NCBI RefSeq assembly: GCF_916858675.1
Contig: NZ_CAKASM010000001.1
Location: forward strand, 1-64,000
Source of the DNA: Sphingomonas sp. Leaf21
GTDB lineage: Bacteria > Pseudomonadota > Alphaproteobacteria > Sphingomonadales > Sphingomonadaceae
Direction of reading: 5' to 3'
DNA: 64,000 nucleotides
In this document: positions 59,367-64,000 of the stretch, in pieces
How the letters are laid out: every line of letters begins with the position of its first letter
How positions within the stretch are numbered: the stretch's first letter is position 1
Notes under the pieces: generated by a model
What the model saw: only the letters and a program-made list of their open reading frames with translations
Told to the model about the DNA's origin: nothing
Database searches by the model: none
Translations under genes and position numbers: made by a program

Positions 59367-59770
59367 GCGGCGGCCTCGCCCAGCACCTCGGAGGCGACCG
59401 AGATATATTTGCGGCCCGCCTCGCGCGCGGCGGCGACCGCGTCGACCACCTGCATCGATTTGCGCGCCGAGCCCAGACGGATCAGCATCGGCAGGTTCAT
59501 GCCCGCGATCACCTCGACCCGGCCGCGCTCCATCAGAGAGATGGCGAGGTTGGAGGGCGTGCCGCCGAACAGGTCGGTCAGCACGATGACGCCGCGCCCG
59601 GCATCCACCGTCGCGATGGCGGCGGCGATGTCGGTGCGCCGCTCCTCCATATCGTCATCGGGTCCGATCGCGATCGTCGCGATCCGCTCCTGAGGGCCGA
59701 CCACGTGAATCATCGCGGTCACGAACTCATCGGCGAGCCGCCCGTGCGTCACCAGAACCAGACCGATCAT
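59363..59770 (-). CDS. PTS EIIA-Man-type regulatory protein
   Basis: 135 residues from ATG 59770 (a GTG at 59779 is an alternative). His9 in MIGLVLVTHG is the phosphorylated residue. It is the EIIA of the Man family, found in alphaproteobacteria with HPr and HprK but without IIB/IIC transporters, so it acts as a regulator of kinases such as ChvG-type sensors or of carbon use. It overlaps HPr by 4 bp; RapZ is 18 bp upstream. Confidence 0.9.
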   Translation of the reverse strand: MIGLVLVTHGRLADEFVTAMIHVVGPQERIATIAIGPDDDMEERRTDIAAAIATVDAGRGVIVLTDLFGGTPSNLAISLMERGRVEVIAGMNLPMLIRLGSARKSMQVVDAVAAAREAGRKYISVASEVLGEAAA

Positions 59771-59788
59771 GTCAGACACGCATATCCA

Positions 59789-60700
59789 TCATTGCTTGGC
59801 CGGCCCGGCTTCCAGTGAGTCTTTCGGCACGGCACTCAAATCACGATGTATCACCGTGGGCGAAAAACCGTTCCGGCGCAACCGTCCCGCAAGCCGTTCG
59901 GCGACATGGACCGAGCGATGTCTCCCTCCGGTACATCCGATCGCGATGGTGATGTAGGATTTGCCCGACGCGATGTAGCGCGGCACCAGCGTGTCTAGCA
60001 GCGCCTCGATCTGCCCGACCGACGTCTCGTAGGCGGGATCGCTGCGGATATAGTCGATCACGCCCTGGTCCAGCCCGGTGCCGGGCCGCAATTCGGCCGA
60101 CCAATGCGGATTGCGCAGGAAGCGCATGTCGAACACCAGATCGGCGTTGCGCGGCAGCCCCTTGGAAAAGCCGAAGGACATGACGGTCAGCACCGGCTCG
60201 CTCAGCCCCTCGACCGCGTAGTTGGCCCGGATCCACTGGCCCAGATCGTTGCTGGTCATGTTGGTCGTGTCGAGCAGTCGGTCCGCCATGTCGCGCAGCG
60301 GCGCCAGCATCGCGCGCTCATGGGCGATGCCGTCATCCGCGGCGCGGTCCATCGCGAGCGGATGGCGGTGCCGCGTCTCGGCATAGCGACGCTTCAGCTC
60401 CGCGCCGCCGCAGTTCAGGAACAGCGTCTCGATCGCCAGATTGGGGCTCTGGTTCAGGCGGCGGATGCTCTGTGCGATGTGTTCGGGTGCGAAGTCACGG
60501 GTGCGAACGCCGATGCTGATCGCCAGCGGCCGGTTCTTGCCCTCCATGCCGCGTGGTGGCGCGGCTTCCAGCAGGCCGTCGAGCAGGAACAGCGGCAGAT
60601 TGTCGACCACCTCCCAGCCAAGATCCTCGAGCGTCTTGAGCGTCGTCGACGTGCCGGCACCGGACATGCCGGTCACCAACAGGATACGTTTGCGGTCCAT
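59789..60700 (-). CDS. rapZ: RNase adapter protein RapZ
   Basis: 303 residues. P-loop GMSGAGTST at about 11-19 (a Walker A variant) and the C-terminal motif AIGCTGGRHRSVHVAE. In E. coli RapZ targets GlmZ RNA to RNase E and senses glucosamine-6-phosphate; in alphaproteobacteria its role is less known. It overlaps hprK by one base and leads the HPr genes, which is typical of this regulatory block. Confidence 0.92.
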   Translation of the reverse strand: MDRKRILLVTGMSGAGTSTTLKTLEDLGWEVVDNLPLFLLDGLLEAAPPRGMEGKNRPLAISIGVRTRDFAPEHIAQSIRRLNQSPNLAIETLFLNCGGAELKRRYAETRHRHPLAMDRAADDGIAHERAMLAPLRDMADRLLDTTNMTSNDLGQWIRANYAVEGLSEPVLTVMSFGFSKGLPRNADLVFDMRFLRNPHWSAELRPGTGLDQGVIDYIRSDPAYETSVGQIEALLDTLVPRYIASGKSYITIAIGCTGGRHRSVHVAERLAGRLRRNGFSPTVIHRDLSAVPKDSLEAGPAKQ

Positions 60701-61140
60701 TAGCGGCGATCCTTGAGACGCATGACCATGAGCTCGACCTTGATCGGGGCCGAAGCGGGAAACGGGTTGAGCCGATAGAGCGGAAGCGCGACGCCCGCGA
60801 GGATCGTCTCCCGATCCTCCGGCAGCCGTTCCTCGTCACCGGGTTCGGACGATAAATCGATTACCAGGCCGATGGTTGCCGAGGCGCGATAGGGGAGGGC
60901 GACGATCCCGACGCCGCGTGCCTCGATCCGACCGGCGATCGTCGCGGGCACCGTCACGCCGACCGCGCCGTCGCGCTCCCCGACATGCAGATAATCGTCG
61001 CCGACCAGCATCGCGCCCCGGTCGATCAGGCGCAGCGCGAGGTCGGACTTGCCGGCGCCGGACGGTCCGCGCAGCAGCACGCCGGTCTCGCCGATCGCGA
61101 CGCAGGTCCCGTGGATCAGCTCCGGGAGGGGCGACGTCAT
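60700..61140 (-). CDS. hprK: HPr kinase/phosphorylase, short alphaproteobacterial form
   Basis: 146 residues, about half the length of Firmicutes HprK because the N-terminal domain is absent. The kinase core is intact: P-loop RGPSGAGKSDLALR with Lys31, LVGDDYLHV and RGVGIVALPY. It phosphorylates HPr on Ser. It overlaps chvG by 4 bp (ATGA) and rapZ by one base, so the genes form one operon. Confidence 0.92.
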   Translation of the reverse strand: MTSPLPELIHGTCVAIGETGVLLRGPSGAGKSDLALRLIDRGAMLVGDDYLHVGERDGAVGVTVPATIAGRIEARGVGIVALPYRASATIGLVIDLSSEPGDEERLPEDRETILAGVALPLYRLNPFPASAPIKVELMVMRLKDRR

Positions 61141-62702
61141 GCCACCGGGGCCAGCGGCAGGCGGACGACGAAGCGTGCGCCGCTCAGGCGATCCTCGCGC
61201 GACTCGACATGGACGCGGCCCTGATGCGCCTCGACGATGGTCCGCGCGATGGCGAGGCCAAGCCCCGAATGCTGGCCGAAATCCTCAGAGCTGGGGCGTA
61301 TCGAGTGGAAGCGGCGGAAGATCGCCTCTCGCGCGTCTTCCGGGACGCCGGGTCCTTCATCCTCGACCCGCACGACCAGATCGTCCTGCTCGCGCGACAG
61401 GCTGATCGCGACGACCGCCTCGTCGGGGGAGAAGGACAGCGCGTTGGAGATCAGATTCTCGAATACGCGTTCCAGCCGAGCGCCCTCGCCCGAGATGATC
61501 GCGGGGCCCGGCTCGGTGGCATCGAAGCGGAGGCGGATGCCACGCTCCACCCCGCGCGCCTCGCGCTGGTCGATCAGCCCGGCGAGCAGCGCGTGAAGGT
61601 CGACGGGGTCGAACTTGGCGCGACTCAGCTGCGCATCGAGGCGCGAGGCGTCGGAGATGTCGGTGATGAGGCGATCGAGTCGCCGCACGTCGTCGCGTAC
61701 GATCGCCAGCAATTGCGCCTGCAGATCGGGGTCGTGCACCGTTTCGAGCGTATCGACCGCCGAGCGCAGCGACGCGAGCGGGTTCTTGAGTTCGTGCGTC
61801 ACGTCAGCGGCGAATGCCTCGGTCGCATCGATCCGCGCGCGCAGGGCGAGGCTCATGTCGGACAGCGCGCGGGCGAGCATCCCAAGCTCGTCGCGGCGAT
61901 CGGGCAGGCGTGGCACGACGACTTCGCGTGCGCGGCCGAGCCGGACGCGCACGGCGGCGCGGGCGAGACGCCGCAGGGGGCGGACGATGGTGCGTGCGAG
62001 AAAGAGCGAGAGCAGCACCGAGATCAACGCGACGAGGGCGAGCAGTACGCTCAGCCGGAACCGCTCGATTCGTACCGTCTCGGTTATGAAACGGGCATTT
62101 TCGGTGGCCATGATCGCGCCGCCGCTGGGGAGCGGGGCCGCGGCGGTGATCACCGGGGTACGGTCGGGCGCTCGCCATACGGTCGCGGCGATGCGGCCGC
62201 GTCGGGCGGCCCGAACGTCGGGCCATTCGGCACCACCTCGCCGCTCGCGATAGAGCGGCGGGCGAGCGGCGCCGACGACGGTATCGATCGCCGCGTCGAG
62301 GAAGCGCGCGATCGACTGCCCGAGATCCTGCTTGTCGGGATCGCGCAGGACGACGTTGCGGATGCCCAATGCCCGGCTGTCGCTCAGCAGCCGTCCGCTG
62401 GCGTCGAACAGCCTGAGGCGTGCGCCCGTGTCGCGCGCCAGGCGAACGACCAGCGGGTCGCGCTCCTCGCTGCGCACCGAGGTCAGGGCCTCGCCCATCA
62501 ACCGGACCTCGCGGAGCGACTGTTCGACGCGATTGTCGAGCAGTCGGGTGCGATAGGAGTCGAGGTAGAAGAAGCCGCCCGCCAGCAGCAGCAAGGCAAA
62601 GATGTTGATCGCCAGGATTCGCTGCGTCAGCGAAATCTGGCCCGACCAGCGCAACGCCAGGTCGGAGGCTTCACTCCTCGGAGAATCGGTAGCCGGCGCC
62701 AT
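61137..62702 (-). CDS. chvG: Stimulus-sensing histidine kinase ChvG
   Basis: 521 residues from ATG 62702, which overlaps the chvI end by 32 bp and fits the family start. Two membrane helices (about 27-48 and 210-235) enclose a periplasmic sensor domain, then HAMP, the H-box [14 protein letters not shown] and an ATPase domain ([24 protein letters not shown]). ChvG/ChvI senses acid and envelope stress and controls exopolysaccharide and central carbon genes in related bacteria. Neighbours hprK and EIIA link it to the phosphotransferase relay. Confidence 0.94.
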   Translation of the reverse strand: MAPATDSPRSEASDLALRWSGQISLTQRILAINIFALLLLAGGFFYLDSYRTRLLDNRVEQSLREVRLMGEALTSVRSEERDPLVVRLARDTGARLRLFDASGRLLSDSRALGIRNVVLRDPDKQDLGQSIARFLDAAIDTVVGAARPPLYRERRGGAEWPDVRAARRGRIAATVWRAPDRTPVITAAAPLPSGGAIMATENARFITETVRIERFRLSVLLALVALISVLLSLFLARTIVRPLRRLARAAVRVRLGRAREVVVPRLPDRRDELGMLARALSDMSLALRARIDATEAFAADVTHELKNPLASLRSAVDTLETVHDPDLQAQLLAIVRDDVRRLDRLITDISDASRLDAQLSRAKFDPVDLHALLAGLIDQREARGVERGIRLRFDATEPGPAIISGEGARLERVFENLISNALSFSPDEAVVAISLSREQDDLVVRVEDEGPGVPEDAREAIFRRFHSIRPSSEDFGQHSGLGLAIARTIVEAHQGRVHVESREDRLSGARFVVRLPLAPVA

Positions 62703-63378
62703 AGAGCGTCTCGATGGCGTCGAATTCGGGGTCGACCTGACGGAACTTGCGGCGCAGGCGCTTGATATGGCTGTCGATCGTGCGGTCATCGACATAGATG
62801 TCGTCCTGATAGGCGGCATCCATAAGCTGGTTGCGCGTCCGCACGATGCCCGGCCGCTGTGCCAGCGTTTCCAGGATCAGGAACTCGGTGACGGTCAGCG
62901 TGACCGGCTCGTCCTTCCACGTCACACGGTGGCGGGCGGGGTCCATCGCCAGCGCACCGCGCGTCAACGGGCCCTGCACGTCGACGGCGGGCGTTCCCTG
63001 CGGCGCACCGACATATTCCGATCGCCGGAGGATCGCACGGATGCGCGCGATGAGCAGCCGCTGCGAGAACGGCTTGGCGATATAGTCGTCCGCGCCCATC
63101 GCGAGTCCCAGCGCCTCGTCCAGCTCGTCGTCCTTGCTGGTCAGGAAGATGACCGGAATCTGGCTCTTCTCGCGCAGGCGGCGAAGCAGCTCCAGCCCGT
63201 CCATCCGTGGCATCTTGATATCGAAGATCGCCAGGTCGGGCGGATTGTCGATCAGCGCCTTCAACGCGGCCTCGCCATCGGCATAGATCCGCGTGACGAA
63301 TCCCTCCGCCTGAAGCGCGATCGAGACCGATGTCAGGATGTTCCGGTCGTCATCGACCAGGGCGATCGTCGCGGTCAT
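62671..63378 (-). CDS. chvI: OmpR-family response regulator ChvI
   Basis: 235 residues from ATG 63378; an upstream frame of 24 more codons has no receiver-domain similarity. Receiver domain with Asp53 in [11 protein letters not shown] and Lys in AKPFS; winged-helix output domain ([43 protein letters not shown]). It is the response regulator of ChvG and is divergent from pckA across a 212-bp gap. Confidence 0.94.
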   Translation of the reverse strand: MTATIALVDDDRNILTSVSIALQAEGFVTRIYADGEAALKALIDNPPDLAIFDIKMPRMDGLELLRRLREKSQIPVIFLTSKDDELDEALGLAMGADDYIAKPFSQRLLIARIRAILRRSEYVGAPQGTPAVDVQGPLTRGALAMDPARHRVTWKDEPVTLTVTEFLILETLAQRPGIVRTRNQLMDAAYQDDIYVDDRTIDSHIKRLRRKFRQVDPEFDAIETLYGAGYRFSEE

Positions 63379-63590
63379 GCGAGGAGCCCATGGGCAAGCG
63401 TTGCGTGCGAAGGAACCGCCATGCCCATCGGTTAGGCCAAAGCGAGACACGGCTCAACCGTCTTCGCGAATTGCGGTGTTTGACGTGTTAAACAAACCGG
63501 CTATGGGACATGCAACGCATACGTGTACGGATGCGCCGAAAACGGTGCCCGGCCCAGTAAGACCGGTGCCATGGGAACGAGGAAGCTCTT
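63379..63590. promoter_or_regulatory. chvI-pckA divergent intergenic region
   Basis: 212 bp between the divergent genes. It contains GTTTGACGTGTTAAAC (63478-63493), a loose dyad GTTTgAc/gTtAAAC, and CGCATACGTGTACGGATGCG (63518-63537), an imperfect palindrome with perfect CGCAT/ATGCG arms. GTTTGACGTG is shared with the M13 peptidase promoter. One of these may be a ChvI or other regulator site; this is inference. Confidence 0.35.
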
Positions 63591-64000
63591 ATGAACGAAC
63601 GGATTCCGGAGATCGGTTTGCAGGCGCAGGGGATCGAGACCCGCGCCACGCTGCACTGGAACCTGGTGACCGCCCGACTGCTCGAAACGGCGGTGGCGCG
63701 TGGCGAGGGCAAGCTGTCTGCGGACGGGCCGCTGGTCGTCGAGACGGGTGAGCATACCGGCCGTTCGGCGCAGGACAAGTTCATGGTCCGCGACGACGAA
63801 ACCCGTGACACCGTGTGGTGGGGCAAGACCAACAAGCCGATGAGCCCCGACGACTTCGCCGCGCTCAAGGCCGATTTCTTCGCCGCGCTCGGCCAGAAGG
63901 AAGATCTGTTCGTCCAGGACCTGTATGGCGGGTCGCAGCCCGAGCATCGCGTCCGTGTCCGCGTCGTCACCGAGCTGGCCTGGCATAACCTGTTCATCCG
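63591..64000 (+). CDS. pckA: Phosphoenolpyruvate carboxykinase (ATP), 3' end outside the window
   Basis: The first 136 residues are present and the frame runs off the window. ATG 63591 follows AGGAAG by 5 bases. The N-terminal block reads WNLVTARLLETAVARGEG and then TGEHTGRSAQDKF, the typical PckA beginning, where the Arg of TGRSAQDKF binds oxaloacetate. It makes phosphoenolpyruvate in gluconeogenesis. In related bacteria pckA is next to and partly regulated by ChvI. Confidence 0.94.
   Translation, partial: MNERIPEIGLQAQGIETRATLHWNLVTARLLETAVARGEGKLSADGPLVVETGEHTGRSAQDKFMVRDDETRDTVWWGKTNKPMSPDDFAALKADFFAALGQKEDLFVQDLYGGSQPEHRVRVRVVTELAWHNLFI

Noticed and set aside
60876..62765. A long plus-strand frame antisense to hprK and chvG
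   Set aside because: The product is low-complexity Arg/Asp-rich and covers well-defined genes.

Overview
The window is one stretch of a GC-rich (roughly two-thirds G+C) alphaproteobacterial chromosome, most likely a Sphingomonas-type member of the Sphingomonadaceae. The evidence is gene order and protein type: xerD-accA, a YfgM-like protein followed by bamB and der, dapA with smpB, a CckA-type kinase, and the block chvI-chvG-hprK-rapZ-EIIA-HPr facing pckA, with the short HprK typical of alphaproteobacteria. Most of the window is core chromosome. There is no prophage, CRISPR array, complete insertion sequence or rRNA operon.

Layout. 1-4.7 kb: a 5'-truncated unknown protein, xerD, accA, two Flp pilins and a MutT-type Nudix hydrolase. 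4.6-15.8 kb: the main accessory block. A large secreted protein of unknown function is divergent from a Tat-exported GH127 beta-L-arabinofuranosidase. The GH127 gene is followed by a pyrroline/piperideine-2-carboxylate reductase homologue, a secreted DUF885 zinc-peptidase-like protein, a DapA-superfamily enzyme of the hydroxyproline-deaminase type, a GntR/FCD regulator and an amino acid permease. Together these look like a locus that strips beta-L-arabinofuranose from hydroxyproline-rich plant glycoproteins and uses the imino acid; this is inference. A palindrome ATAC-n-GTAT occurs at two of its promoters and, in near form, before a second GntR gene at 20.5-21.1 kb. 15.9-21.2 kb: a TetR regulator with three matching operators, small sphingomonad proteins, a degenerate alpha/beta hydrolase, a lipoprotein, a secreted serine protease and an MDR oxidoreductase.

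21-34 kb: NAD synthase, ArsC-like reductase, panB, outer-membrane assembly proteins (YfgM-like, BamB), Der, bacterioferritin, a CAT-anticodon tRNA, an M28 peptidase, EttA and a GAF histidine kinase. 34.2-34.5 kb: a 253-bp element with terminal inverted repeats and nested hairpins (MITE-like) between convergent genes. 34.5-49 kb: NYN-LOTUS protein, DoxX, GreB, lytic transglycosylase, dapA, a GH114-type polygalactosaminidase lipoprotein, smpB, a DUF2062 protein, two M13 peptidases separated by a strong terminator, CckA and a single-domain response regulator.

49-64 kb: ilvD, a lipoprotein, NAD(P)HX repair, an RlmD-type methyltransferase, truA-fmt, recR-def, rmuC, a TrmH-type methyltransferase, then the PTS-Ntr/HprK/RapZ/ChvG-ChvI regulatory operon on the minus strand and the start of pckA, which runs off the window.
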